The notes under the pieces: generated by a model
The model's input: only the letters and a program-made list of their open reading frames with translations
What the model was told of the DNA's origin: nothing
The model's database searches: none
Assembly: GCA_015956445.1 (NCBI GenBank)
Contig: WIUZ02000008.1
Coordinates: 1,364,001 to 1,428,000 of the forward strand
Direction of reading: 5' to 3'
DNA: 64,000 nt
Source: Thelephora terrestris
Lineage: Eukaryota; Basidiomycota; Agaricomycetes; Thelephorales; Thelephoraceae
In this document: one piece after another, positions 1-11,583 of the stretch
Numbering within the stretch: the first letter of the stretch is position 1
Layout: every line of letters begins with the position of its first letter
Position numbers and translations under genes: made by a program

Positions 1-284
1 CGACGGAGGGACCGGGACATTTGTGAAAAAGCCGTTTTCTGTAGTTTCTCCTGGACAGGACTCCAAGCCGTTCGGAAGCGGCGTGTCACGTGTGAGCGCT
101 CCCCGGTGTTGGCTGAAACGTTGGCGCCCGACTGGATGGCGTCTATCTCGCTGGCGATTCCTAAGGTACCGTCCCCTCGCAAACCGTTCCTCCTCCGCCT
201 CTGAATTCGAGGCTGGATTCCAGCCTAGGCGATTCCCTCCTCGGTACCAAACTGTGGCCCCTTGATATCCATCGCGATACCACC
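1..284. other. 5' flank of the first F-box copy
   Basis: No gene recognised. It contains a CACGTG-type palindrome near 88-93 and, just before the ATG, a short stretch like the 5' flank of copy 2 (ATCGCGATACCACC). Confidence 0.5.
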
Positions 285-2034
285 ATGTTCATGAGGGCTG
301 CTCGAACGCTCTCTATGCCAGAGCTACTCCAAGTGCTGGGCGAGAAACTTGACGAAGAATACTCCACGATGCGAGAAATCCCGCTTTCTTTTGCACTTTC
401 GGCGGGATCGCTTGAGCCTGAGGTATGTTCCAGCTGTCCCGTGGGATACACTCATGAAACTGCGGGGCCTGACGGCGAACTATTAGATTGAAAATCTTGA
501 AACCCGAGCGCACGAAATCCTGAGATTCCTGCGTTGTCTACGCAACAGGTTGCCACCAGTGAACCGGCTGCCTGCAGAAATTATTTCTCATATCGCTCGA
601 TGCATCCTCGAGCTCCAGGAAGAATTCGACGCGAAGCCTATCGTTCCGCTCACCCACGCCTGCCAATACTGGCGCAATTCCATCGTATCAACACCTGAGA
701 ATTGGACCCGGATATTCAACGGTGCGAGGGGAGTGGCAGAGTTGAGCCTGGAACGTGCAAAGTCGGCCCCTCTGGATGTCTTCCTCGATCTTGATTCGGG
801 GAAAGAGTTCAATTACTTCGACTCTGACGTTGGCCTCGACGTCGACGTAACCCTCGACTTCCTGCTGCCCCACGCGCACAACGTCGCTTTCCTGAACTGT
901 TTCGGATTCGCTTCAATAGAGCTGACCAAAGCTCTTCCTAATTTCCCTAAATCTATGCCCAACCTACGATATCTGACTCTCACTGGTAACGGAATGGACG
1001 CTCAGGATCGGAGTCGCGCCAGTGATCCATTCGATTTTTCAACTCATACGCTGAGAGAACTCTCATTGGAATACTTCCCCCTCCTCCCCTCCTTTCTCAG
1101 CCTCAGGACTCTTACCAAGTTCGAACTCCGCGGTCCCTGCACCAACCTCCATGTTGACACCATTTTGGGGTTTTTGGAGAGGAACCGATCGCTCGAGCAC
1201 GCAATCTTCTGTGTAGATTTTGAAGACTCCCTCCGTCGTTCACAACGTCAAACCCTGGCCAAAACCACTCTTAAATCCCTGTTGATCTATTGTTACAAGG
1301 GGAGGGACGTCAAACCACTGGTCTCCAACCTAGCACTCCGGAAGGGGGCAGCTCTGGAAATTTTGGACTTCGGCTCCGGAGGGCTGACGCGCCTTCTTTC
1401 CGGTATTTCTACGAACCACCTTCCGGGTCTGTCGTCTCCCTTCTCCATGGAATACCAAATCTTCCCGAGGAAGATTCGGTTGCTTTGTTCAGACGGAAGT
1501 TTATCATACACCTCATCATGGACCTCTGATGGACACACCCCCTTTGGGGAGGAGTTCCCTCTGCTACAACTTGCCGACGTGCGGGAACTTCGCCTCAAAT
1601 TCTACGGACCGTGTTTCTTCTCCCAGTCCCCCTTATTGCCCTTCCCCCCGCTCTACCACTTGCCGTCTTTTCCTTCTCTCGAGATACTTGTTATTGACGG
1701 TTCCATCGACGACGATTCCATCTCCAGTATTGGTGGCCCCATCAAACTATCCCTCTCCACTATGTTACCGCACCTTACATCTTCTCCCTCACTACAAACC
1801 CTCGCGTTCCTGGATTGCTCTATCACTGAAGATTTCATGGGTGAATTGGCGCGGGTTGCTCTCGACCGCAAAAACCACACCTCGGCCTCACTGCGTCGAG
1901 TTGTGATTGTGAATTCGACAGGACGTTTTCCTCCTGCAGGTTCGGTTGGGCGGCTCAAGAAGTGCGTGTCCATAGTTGAGGTCTTGGAGGGGAAGGAACT
2001 CCCGAAGGACCTGTCGCAAAGTCCCAAGTTTTAG
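285..2034 (+). CDS. F-box/LRR-like protein, tandem copy 1
   Basis: Two exons, 285-422 and 487-2034, joined in phase by a 64-nt GT..AG intron; about 561 residues. Exon 1 encodes a short leader (about 46 residues) seen in all copies. Exon 2 opens with an amphipathic helix, then an F-box-like segment near residues 67-110 (VNRLPAEIISHIARC, then a THACQYWRNSI stretch and the STPENWTRI end). The rest is a long leucine-rich region of irregular LRR-like strands. F-box proteins of this type in agaricomycetes are thought to recruit targets to SCF ubiquitin ligases by binding Skp1; the substrate is unknown. The start ATG lies in a CCACC context shared with the siblings. It is the first of five head-to-tail copies with a period near 2.2 kb. 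Family identity is confident, biological role is not. Confidence 0.82.
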
Positions 2035-2481
2035 AGGTGTGGTAAAGATATGTAGTGAAATTGACTGTATCTCTCTGTATCTACACACTGCTCGAGCTAG
2101 GGGGTAGCCCACGTGGCATCAGCCACACCAGACGGGCCTGGAACGTGGGATCCATCAGAATGTGCTCTGAACTTGGATGCGCTTTTTGTTTCGACGGTCG
2201 GCTCCAAGTGCACCAAAGCCTATGGAGTTGTGGCCGAGTATTCTGACTTCAAGTTCTATGCGCACTGGGGAGGGTTGGACGGCGCCCGAATCTGAGTTTG
2301 AACAGAACACTATACGAAGATTCAAGGTAAGCGCGCTGCCATGTATGGAGCGGGCAAAGGGAAGGACCTTACCTTTTCGACTCAAATGCACTGGGGGACT
2401 GCGCGGGTGCCGGCTGACGCCCAACTGCGGAGGGAACACCCATATCGCCAGCCCCAGCGACGATAACCATCGCGATCCACC
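2035..2481. other. spacer between F-box copies 1 and 2
   Basis: 447 bp without a convincing gene. The last part (CGATAACCATCGCGATCCACC) matches the 5' flank of copy 1, so it belongs to the duplicated unit. Confidence 0.5.
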
Positions 2482-4152
2482 ATGTCCACGAGGGCTGCTC
2501 GGACGCTCTCTATCCCGGAACTGTTCCAAGAGTTAGGCGAGAAACTTGGCGACGGATGCTCCCTAGTGCGAGAAATCTCTGTCTCCTTTACATCTTCGAT
2601 GGGATTGCTTGAATCCGAGGTACGTTCAAGTTTCCCTGTGGGATACAGCTTAGTGTGGGGGCTGTGGGTCCTGACGATGAACCATTAGATTAACGGTTTC
2701 GAAACCCGAGCGCACGATATCCTGAGGTTCCTACGCGGTTTGAAGAACAGGTTGCGACCAGTGAACAGGTTACCTCCGGAGATCATTTCTTACATCGCTC
2801 GATGTGCCCTCTGGGCTGAAGACGGAGTCGGCGTGGTGCCCATCATTCCGCTCACCCACGTATGTCAATACTGGCGCGATTCCATCGTATCAGCACCTGA
2901 GAATTGGACGAGGATATACAACAGTCGGGGGGAATTGACAAAGCTGAGCCTTGAACGTGCAAAGGCGGCCCCTCTGCATGTCTTCCTCGACTTCGGCTCC
3001 CGAGGACAGCCGTCCGGCCCCCTGCTACCCCACGCCCACAACATTTTTTCCCTCTGTTGTACCGACTTCTATTCGACAGAGAGTCTGACTAATACTCTTC
3101 CAAATTTCCCTGAATCTATGCCCAATCTACAATCCCTGACTCTCCGAGCCAGTTATCGTTGCGCCATGAATCCACTCCATTTCTCAACCAACACCACTTT
3201 GAGGGAACTCATGTGGCAAAATCTCCCCCTCTGCCCTTCCATACTCGGCCTCAGGACTCTTACCGAGTTCAACTTCCGCGATCACCGCCTCGATCTCCAC
3301 GTCGACACCCTTTTGAGGTTTTTAGAGGAGAATCGATCGCTCGAGCGTGCAAGCCTCGATATCGCCTTTGAGCAAGGCTCCCTCTGTCGCTCGCGGCGTC
3401 AAATTCCGGCCAATACCAGCCTCCAATACCTGTTGATTCGGTGTTATCATGAGCGGGACGCAAAATCGCTAATCTCCAACATAGCTCTCCGAGAGGGAGC
3501 GGTTCTGGAAATCGCGGACACCGGCCGAGGAGGGTTGAGACGCATTCTTTCCGGAATTTCCACGACGCACCTTCCAGGTCTATCGTCTCCCATCTCTATG
3601 GAGTACCAGTTCTACCCGAGGAGGATTCGATTGCTTGAACCGGATGGAAGTTTCTTGTACACAATAACCTCTGGTAAGCGAGACTTTGGAGAGGAATTCC
3701 CCCTGCTCCCGCTCGCCAGCGTGCGGGAAGCTTGCCTCAAATGCTACGGATCGTGGATCTCCCCGGAGTTTCGCTTGTCGCCTTTCCCTTCCCTCGAGAT
3801 TCTTGTTGTCGATGGTCATGAATTTGATGTCATCGACGACGAAGATTTCGATCCCACCAGCATCGGTCACTCCATTGCACTATCCCTCTCCCCCATGTCG
3901 CTAAATCCTGCACCTTCCCCCTCCCTGAAGACCCTCGCATTCCTGGGCTGTGAGATCACTTACTATTTCATAGAAAAATTGGCACAGGTCATTCTCGACC
4001 GCAAAAACCACACACCAACCTCGCTGCATCGAGTTGTTTTCGTGAGTCTTGAATGGCAGTTGCCTTCTAAAGCTTCGGTTAGTTGGCTCAGTCGTTACGT
4101 GCCCATCGTCGAGACGTTGGAGGGGAAGGAGCTCCCGAAGGACCTGTCGTGA
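2482..4152 (+). CDS. F-box/LRR-like protein, tandem copy 2
   Basis: Exons 2482-2619 and 2689-4152 with a 69-nt intron at exactly the position used in copy 1; about 533 residues. The leader exon has the same length as in copy 1 (46 codons) and begins MSTRAARTLSIPELFQ. The F-box core reads NRLPPEIISYIARC followed by the THVCQYWRDSI and STPENWTRI motifs. The leucine-rich C-terminal region aligns with the siblings throughout but lacks some segments, making it shorter than copy 1. No internal stop or frame change is visible, so this looks like an intact gene. A role as an SCF substrate adaptor is inferred from family membership only. Confidence 0.82.
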
Positions 4153-4632
4153 CGTCATAAGGTTTTGGAGGTAACTTATGGTAAAAATGTGACCGAACCC
4201 GGACCACCTATCGCTCATAATGATTTGTTTCGAAAATACAGTCACCGGCAAGCTAAGGGTCGCCATCTTGACCTTTCAGACGTGTGCGAGTTGTAGCAAC
4301 ATTTTCTCAATGGGCCGCTGTAACAATTTTCTTTGCCCATGTGCTTGGACCGTGGAGTAGATATCGCAATTCAGGATTCGTACATTTATAATGAAAAGCG
4401 CTAGTTTTTTTCATTGTAGCATCATGGAACCATGGTCTTTTCAAGCAGATTACGATATCACTGGCGGTCACCGGGTCAAGGTGAAATGATGCCTATGTCT
4501 GAAATCAGCGCTCGTGGTCTGTTCTGAATGGTGCACCATACTTTGTGCGTCATGGTCGTTTCCCTTATCCGACTCGAAAAGGCACTGCGTTTGACCACGT
4601 TACCGCCACACTTTCCTTTGGCAGCTACCACC
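4153..4632. other. spacer between F-box copies 2 and 3
   Basis: 480 bp. A stretch near 4255-4300 (GGTCGCCATCTTGACCTTTC) is shared with the 3' flanks of copies 3, 4 and 5. No gene seen. Confidence 0.5.
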
Positions 4633-6261
4633 ATGTCCCTAGAGGCCGCTCAAAACCTCTCTATCCCAGAGCCGAGTCCTCCGAGTGTTGGACGGGAAAC
4701 TTCGCGAGGAATACTTCGGAGCACGAGAAATCCCACTTTCCCAGACACAGCTGGAACCCGAGGTACGTTCATCTTCTGCAAGGTGCGGCTGCAGAATCTT
4801 ACAGCGAACCATCAGATCGAGAACCTCGAAAACCGAGCACACGACATTCTGAGGCTCATGGGGTCTCTACGGAATAGCTTGCGACCAGTCAACAGGTTGC
4901 CTCCGGAGATCATCTCCTACATCGCTCGATGTGCCCTCGAGAAGCACGTTTTTTACCCAAAGTCGATCGTTCCGCTCACCCAAGTATGCCAGTACTGGCG
5001 CGACACCATCACTTCGACACCCGAAAACTGGACTCTGATATGCAGCGGACGGCCTGGATTGGCGAAGTTGAGCCTAGAACGCGTTAAGGCCGCCGGTTTG
5101 GTCGTCTCCATCTCGTTTGAATTAAGAAGGGAATTTGTCGACCTCCTGCTCCCCCACGCCCAAAACATCGTATCCTTGTCTTGTGGCGGTATCACCTCCA
5201 TGGAGCAGCTTACCCAAGCCCTTCCGCATTTTCCCAAATCAATGCCTAGCCTCCGATCACTGGTCCTGAACACGGACTTCGACCCAACCGACAGGAGTCA
5301 CCTCGCTGATCCTTTCGATTTTTCGATGCACACAATGCTGAACCAACTTTCGCTATTGCAATTTCCCCTCTTCCCTTCGATCCTCAGCCTCAGAACACTT
5401 ACAACGTTTTCCATATTCGATGAAGACTTCCAACTCCCCATAGACACCCTTTTGAGCTTTTTGGAGGAGAACCGCTCGCTCGAGAGCGCAGAATTATACA
5501 TCAAATTCGTGGAACCCTCTCTCTCTCGTTCGCGACGTAAAACGCCAATTAGTAATGGACTCAAACACCTGTTGATCTTGAGCCTTGACACGATGACCAT
5601 CCGAACACTGATTTCCAGCATTCCGCTCCAGAAAGGTGGAACTCTGGAGATTTTTCATTCCGGAAATGATGCAAGTTGGACCAACCTTATTTCCGGGGTT
5701 TCCATGAACAACCTTCCCGTTCTGTCGTCCCCAACTTTCATGCAATACCGAGAAGTCCCGAGGAGGATTAGATTGCTTGGGCCAAATGGAAGTTTCTTGT
5801 ACCACCGCGACATCGACTCAGAGACACCTTTCGGAGAGTTCCCACTTCTTCCACTCACCAGCATACGAGAACTTCGCCTCCAATGCCCCGGACCCCGGAC
5901 CCTCACAGGCTTCCGTCTCTCATTTTTCCCTTCTCTCGAGATACTTGCCATCGATGGTTGCTCCAGCGAATCATTCCTCTCACCCGTGTTGCCGGATCCC
6001 ACATCTTCTCCTTCGTTGAAAACCCTCGCGTTCCTGGATTGCGATATCGCCCAAGATTTCCTGGCCCATTTGGCACAGATCGCTCTGTACCGCGAAAAAC
6101 TCACTTCGACCTCGCTGCACCGGGTCATCATTATCGATTCGAAGGGGCGGTTTCCTCCCACTACTTCGATTGAGCGTCTTAGGGAATGCATTCCAGTCGT
6201 TGAGCTGTTAGAGGGGAAGGAATTTCCAAACGATCTGTTTAAAGATGTGGCAGTGCGGTAG
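4633..6261 (+). CDS. F-box/LRR-like protein, tandem copy 3 (frame open only if the intron is kept)
   Basis: The start at 4633 matches the conserved leader ATG of the siblings. Relative to copy 4 the leader exon has a net gain of 4 nt near 4677-4700, which shifts the frame. The sibling intron is still present at 4763-4815 (53 nt) with GTACGT donor and CAG acceptor. Reading straight through it restores the F-box frame: exon part 130 nt plus intron 53 nt is 183 nt, a multiple of three, giving about 542 residues. Splicing the intron would instead lead to a stop 63 nt into exon 2 and a peptide of about 64 residues. The F-box (NRLPPEIISYIARC, THVCQYW-like with Q for H) and leucine-rich region downstream are intact. 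An upstream in-frame ATG at 4528 also exists. Confidence 0.7.
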   Translation: MSLEAAQNLSIPEPSPPSVGRETSRGILRSTRNPTFPDTAGTRGTFIFCKVRLQNLTANHQIENLENRAHDILRLMGSLRNSLRPVNRLPPEIISYIARCALEKHVFYPKSIVPLTQVCQYWRDTITSTPENWTLICSGRPGLAKLSLERVKAAGLVVSISFELRREFVDLLLPHAQNIVSLSCGGITSMEQLTQALPHFPKSMPSLRSLVLNTDFDPTDRSHLADPFDFSMHTMLNQLSLLQFPLFPSILSLRTLTTFSIFDEDFQLPIDTLLSFLEENRSLESAELYIKFVEPSLSRSRRKTPISNGLKHLLILSLDTMTIRTLISSIPLQKGGTLEIFHSGNDASWTNLISGVSMNNLPVLSSPTFMQYREVPRRIRLLGPNGSFLYHRDIDSETPFGEFPLLPLTSIRELRLQCPGPRTLTGFRLSFFPSLEILAIDGCSSESFLSPVLPDPTSSPSLKTLAFLDCDIAQDFLAHLAQIALYREKLTSTSLHRVIIIDSKGRFPPTTSIERLRECIPVVELLEGKEFPNDLFKDVAVR

Positions 6262-7077
6262 TGGGCACACATGCTACTTGTGAGCATCTAGATCCCTTGC
6301 TACTTACTTACAGTGATTTTTTTTGGAATGAGATCGCAGTACCGCGAGCTAAATGTTGCCATCCTGGCCGTTAAGACATGTTTACCGTGCTCTCAAAGTT
6401 CGTGATCTCCGTACCTTGGAAAGTTCCATGAAGGGTTATGGCGTCGTGTGGGTTGCCGTAGATTTTGCCATTATCTCTTTTCACCCTGCAAAACGGGGGC
6501 AGATGTTGGGGAAGGGTAACTGTGATGAGATCGCTTCGGTACTTGCAAATCCTGAACGCCGTCGTATGTGAGGGCGCATGGAGCGATTTAGGACGCGACT
6601 GTTAGCCCCGGAAGCAACCTGCTCTGTATGTATCGCGCACTCAGATTTCGAGGCGCTCGATCTGAGGGTTTGTGGTCGTGCTTCGCATTTGCAGTTGCAT
6701 GGGAGACAAACACAGGTCGCACCTGAGACTCGAAACGCTGGGGTATCTCCTGCACCCCGAAGTGTACTGGAGTGGGGGGTTTTCCAGCGAGATTCGGGGG
6801 TGTGGTGGTGTGGACAATTTCCGACAACAGTTGTGGGCACGCTCGATTGTGACTTCGAGTGTTCAAGAGTTCCAGTACGGGGCCGACATGTATCTCGCCA
6901 ATGATCACTGCAGCATGCAGAGTCAACACTTGGCCCTTAGAATACTCAAATGCGGCTTCATACTTTCCCTATGGCCAGAGGTTCTGACACTACCGCACTG
7001 GAAGCTAGGATCAGACTCAATGAAGGGCGATGTGTCTGATCACGTCACCGCCACAGTTCTCTTTGGTAACTGCCACC
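6262..7077. other. spacer between F-box copies 3 and 4
   Basis: 816 bp of duplicated flank. It holds the shared 'GCCATCCTGGCC' block (about 6357) and a second shared block near 6655-6740 (CTGAGGGTTTGTGGTCGTGC) that also occurs after copies 4 and 5. Short open frames here are not conserved. Confidence 0.5.
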
Positions 7078-8687
7078 ATGTCTCTAGAAGCCGCCCGAGA
7101 GCTCTCTATCCCAGAGCTCCTTCAAGTCTTGGACGGAAAACTGCGCGATGAATACTCCAGGGTGCAAGGGATATCACTTACCTCCACACTCATTGCATCG
7201 CTTGAGCCAGAAGTACGTTCCATCTCTTACAAGGCGAGCTATTGATCCTGATAGCGAACCCCCAGATCAAGAGTCTGGAAACTCGAGCACACGATATCCT
7301 GAAATATCTACCCTTTCTGCGAAATACCTTGCGGCCGATAAATAGGTTGCCTCCGGAGATTATTTCCGGCATCGCTCGATGTGTCCTTAAGGATGATGAT
7401 GTTGACGTGATGTCGATGATTCCGCTCACTCACGTATGCCGATACTGGCGCGATTCCATCAATTCAACGCCTGAAAATTGGACACTGATATGGAGCGAGG
7501 AGAGGAAATTGGCAGAGTTGAGCCTGAAACGTGCCAAGGCAGCCCCTTTGGCCATTAGTCTCCGGTTCGAATTGGAAAAAGGATTCCTCGACCTCATGCG
7601 GCTCCACCTTCAAAGCACTGCATCCCTCTCATGCGAGGGCTTCTATGTAGTAGAGGAGCTGGTCAAAGCTCTTCCAAAATTTCCCAAGTCGACGCCCAAA
7701 CTCCGATCGCTGGCTCTCGTGGAGCGCTCCAGACGAACCGACTGGAGTCTTCTCGACCAGTTCGAGTTTTGGACTCATACAATGCTAAGAGAACTATCTC
7801 TGTCCCACGTCCCCCTCCTTCCTTCAATACTCAGCCTCAGAACCCTTACAAAATTATCCCTACGTGATTCCAACTTCCGGCTCCACCTTGACATCCTCTT
7901 GAACTTTTTGGAGGAGAACCGCTCGCTTGAGAGCGCAAGCCTATGGATCAATTTCGCGGCACCCTCCCTCTCCCATTCACAACGTCGAATCCCAGTTGGC
8001 AGTAAACTTCAGCACTTGCTGATCACGGCCTACAATGTAGCGGACGTCCGGCCACTGATATCCAACATTGCTCTCCGGAAGGGAGCGACCCTAGCCCTGA
8101 AATTCTTCGGGGAGGAGGGACTGACCCACATCTTTTCCGGGGTTTCCATGACACACCTTTCCAACCTATCATCTCCGACCTTTATGGAATACCGACACTC
8201 CCCGAGGAGTATCCAGTTGTTCGGGGCGGATGGGAGTTTCTCATACGATGGTTACACCGATTCAGGGACTTCTTTTGAAGAGTTTCCTCATCTCCCACTC
8301 GCCAGCGTCCGGGAACTCCGCCTCAAATGTTGCGGAGAGTGGATCCTCGCGGAATTCTGCCTCTTGTCTTTCCCTTCGCTCGAGGTACTCGCCATTGACG
8401 GTGGTTCCAGCACATCATTCCTCTCCCCTGAGTCATCTGCTTCTACGCCATCTCCCTTGCTGAGAACTCTAGCATTTATGGATTGCGTCATCACCGAGGA
8501 TTTCATGGCTACACTGACAAATATTGCTCTTCACCGCAAAAATACCACCCCGAACTCGCTGCACCGGGTTGTCATCATCGATTCAAAGGGGCGATTACCC
8601 CCCAAGGCCTCGGTCAAGCGGCTCAGAGAGTACGTTCCAATCGTTGAAGTGTTTGAGGGGAGGGAGTTTCCAAAAAATCTGTTGTGA
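7078..8687 (+). CDS. F-box/LRR-like protein, tandem copy 4
   Basis: Exons 7078-7212 (45 codons) and 7266-8687, with a 53-nt intron; about 518 residues. The leader reads MSLEAARELSIPELLQ and continues in the family frame. The F-box core is NRLPPEIISGIARC, followed by THVCRYWRDSI and STPENWTLI. The leucine-rich C-terminal part ends with the conserved block around LHRVVIIDSKG and a VEVFEGREFPK tail. This copy is the best reference for the 5' structure of copies 3 and 5 because its leader is undisturbed. Copies 4 and 5 are the most alike of the set, including the DVDVMSMIPLTHVCRYW segment, which suggests a recent duplication. Confidence 0.83.
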
Positions 8688-9337
8688 AGTCTCATGATTT
8701 GGTGGTGCAGTAGCATTTCTGAGCATCTAGGTTCCTTACTGCTTACTCTCAGTGATTGTTTGAATTGAAATAGCAAATCCGCCAATTGAAGGTCGCCATC
8801 CTGGCCTTTCAGACATGTGTACCGTGCTCTCCAAGGTCTGGAATGGACCCCGCACCAACCTCGTCACTTATAAATGCGCTTCGGGTGAGGCAGGATACGA
8901 ACACCAGAAGCAACGTGTTCTGTATAAATGTCCGAGGCTCTCTATCTGAGGGTTCGTTGTCGGTCGTCGCGTTTGCGGCTACATGGGGGTTTACATAGGA
9001 TATACCCTGGACCTGGGCAACGCCACACGCGGGGGCGCGAAAGAAAGGAATATCATCTACACCCCGGAGTTTTCCTCGATGTACGTTTTGGTCCAGCCAG
9101 ATGTGGTGCCACGTCAATTCCCGATCGCGAAGCCCCCGCTCCCTGACGGTTCTATTTGTGAGACCGCCAACCTTCAAAGGTATCCAGTGAAGAGACCCGA
9201 CCATTGTCCATGCACGACACCCTATTACAGCCCGGAGTTCTGACATTATTACACTAGAAACTAAGATCAGACTCGAAAGAGCGCTGCGTTTGATCACGTC
9301 ACCGCCACACTTCCCCTCTGCAGTTGCCACCATCACC
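8688..9337. other. spacer between F-box copies 4 and 5
   Basis: 650 bp with the same two shared blocks as the previous spacer (about 8790 and 8945). No gene seen. Confidence 0.5.
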
Positions 9338-10944
9338 ATGTCCCTAAATCCGCCCGAGAGCTCTCTATCCCAGAGCTCCTACAAGTCTTGGGCGGTAAAC
9401 TTCGCGAGGAATACTCCAGGGTGCAAGGGATATCACTTGCCTCCACACCCATTGCATCGCTTGAGCCAGAAGTATGTTCCATCCCTTGCAAGGCGCAGGC
9501 GCGGATCCTGACAGCGAACTCCCAGATCAAGGGTCTGGAAACTCGAGCACACGAGACCCTGAAACTTTTACTCTTTCTGCGAAATACTTTGCGGCCAGTA
9601 AATAGGTTGCCTCCGGAGATCATTTCCTGCGTCGCTCGATGCGTCCTCAAGGACAATGATGTTGACGTGATGTCGATGATTCCGCTCACTCACGTATGCC
9701 GGTACTGGCGCGATTCTATCATTTCGACGCCCGAGAATTGGACGTTGATACGGAACAGATGGCTGAAATTGGCAAAGTTGAGCCTGGAACGCGCCAAGGC
9801 AGCCCCTCTGGCTATCCATCTCCACGTCCAGTTGGATAGAAAATTCGTCGACCTCCTGCGGTCCCATGTTGAAAGCATCGAGTCCTTGTCTTACAGAGGC
9901 TACAGTGTCTTAGGGGGGCTGATCAAAGCCCTTCCAAATTTTCCCAAGTCGACGCCCAAACTCCGATCGCTGGCTCTCGAGGAGCGTTCCCGACCCGATT
10001 TGAGACTTCTCAACCCGTTCGAGTTCTCGACCGATACAATGCTGAGAGAACTCCCGCTGTCCCATGTCCCCCTCCTCCCTTCACTCCTCAGCCTCAGATC
10101 CCTTACAAAATTCTTCCTATTTGATACCCACTTCGATCTTCACGTTGACACCCTCTTGAACTTTTTGGAGGAGAATCGCTCGCTCGAGAGCGCAAGCCTA
10201 ATGGCCACATTTACGAAACCCTCCCTCACTCATTCACGACGTCGAACTCCGGTTGGGAATAGACTTCAGCACCTGTTGCTCAGCGGCCACAGCGCGGTGG
10301 ACCTTCGACCACTGATCTCGGGAATCGCGCTCCGGAAGGGAGCGACGCTGGCGCTGGATCTCTCTGGCGCGGAGGCGCTGGCCCGCATTTTTTCCGGGGT
10401 CCCCACGACGCACCTTTCAAATCTATCATCCCCAACCTCTATGGAGTACAGACAATCCCCGAGGAAAATTCGATTGATCGGTGCCGATGGGAGTTTCTCG
10501 TGCTATGATAGAGGTAGTACGAAGACTTCTTTCGAAGAGTTCCCTCATCTCCCACTCGCCAGCGTTCGAGAACTTCGTCTCCAATGTTGCGGATCAAGGA
10601 TCCTCACGGAATTCCGCCTGTCTTTTTCCCCTTCGCTCGAGGTACTCGCTATCCACGGTGGTTCCAGCATATCATTCCTCTCCCCTGAGCCATCAACTTC
10701 CACACCCTCTCCCTCGCTAAGAACTCTTGCATTTATGGATTGCGTCATCACCAAGGATTTCATGGCTACACTGACACAGATTGCTCTCCACCGCAAGAAT
10801 AGCACCTCGAAATCGCTGCACCGGGTTGTCATCGTTGGTTCAAAGTGGCAATTTCCTCCCAGGGCCTCGGTCCAGCGGCTCAGAGAGTACGTTCCAATTG
10901 TTGAAGTGCTTATGGGGAGGGAATTTCCAAAAGATCTGTCGTGA
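9338..10944 (+). CDS. F-box/LRR-like protein, tandem copy 5 (leader frameshifted, no in-frame ATG before the F-box)
   Basis: The conserved leader ATG is at 9338, the intron at 9472-9525 (54 nt) and exon 2 at 9526-10944. Compared with copy 4 the leader has lost one base just after the first codons (134 nt instead of 135), so the ATG reads out of frame into a 58-residue peptide. In the correct frame I find no ATG between the upstream stop near 9262 and the F-box. The first is at 9670, inside the F-box, which would give about 424 residues without the NRLPPEII half. The body of the protein is otherwise open and closely resembles copy 4. It may be a young pseudogene, use another start or upstream exon, or reflect a base-calling error. 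Confidence 0.65.
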
Positions 10945-11511
10945 AGTCTCAAGATTTGGCGGTGCGGTAGCATGCACACGTACAGCTTCTGAGCATCTAG
11001 ACTCCTTACCACTAAATCACGTTGATTGTCGCGGAATGAAACTGCCATCCTTGCCTTTCAAACGAGTGTACTGTGCTCTCAAAGGTCGTGAGATAAACCT
11101 CGCATCGACGTCGTCATATGTAATTTGAACATCAGCTCCGGAGGGAACCTGCTTTCGTATTGATATGCGCTCGGGTTCGTCACATTTGCAGTCGCACGGG
11201 GGACAAACATGAGACGCACATCGGATTCGAAATTCCACAAGAGGTGAGAAAGAAAGAGGGATGTCTTGTACCCCGAAGTGTACTTACTCGGTGAAAAAAC
11301 TTGGGACATTGTGCACCAGAGGATTCGTGTGTTTGTGAAACAAATTGGAGTCAAAAGGATGCGTACTTGTGCGGCGTTGGGAACGCGCACGATGGCCTGA
11401 TCGAACAAGGACGGAGGACTACAGAACTGTGTGTGGGCTCTACGTGGCCCTATCGTGATTACAGGAAGAATACTGGACTTTATTGAGGGCAGTCCGTGAA
11501 AAAGAGGGGAC
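10945..11511. other. 3' flank of the tandem F-box array
   Basis: Carries the shared blocks once more (about 11040 and 11160-11240), then unique sequence up to tRNA-Trp. The repeat unit therefore ends near 11.25 kb. Confidence 0.5.
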
Positions 11512-11583
11512 TGACCCCTGCCCGGATTGAACGGACGACCTTGTGGACTGGAATCACACGCTCTACCACTGAGCTAAGGGGTC
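11512..11583 (-). tRNA. tRNA-Trp (anticodon CCA)
   Basis: Read on the minus strand this folds as a 72-nt tRNA. Acceptor stem GACCCCT pairs with AGGGGTC followed by A73; the D arm is GCTC/GAGC, the anticodon loop TTCCAGT gives CCA, and the T arm has a TTCAATC loop. There is no intron. One oddity: the last anticodon-stem pair (31-39) is A-C. It sits about 570 bp after the last gene of the tandem F-box array. Confidence 0.9.

Noticed and set aside
5655-6287. 210-codon minus-strand frame opposite F-box copy 3, and similar antisense frames in the other copies
   Set aside because: They are mirror frames of the leucine-rich region, present only where the sense frame is conserved.
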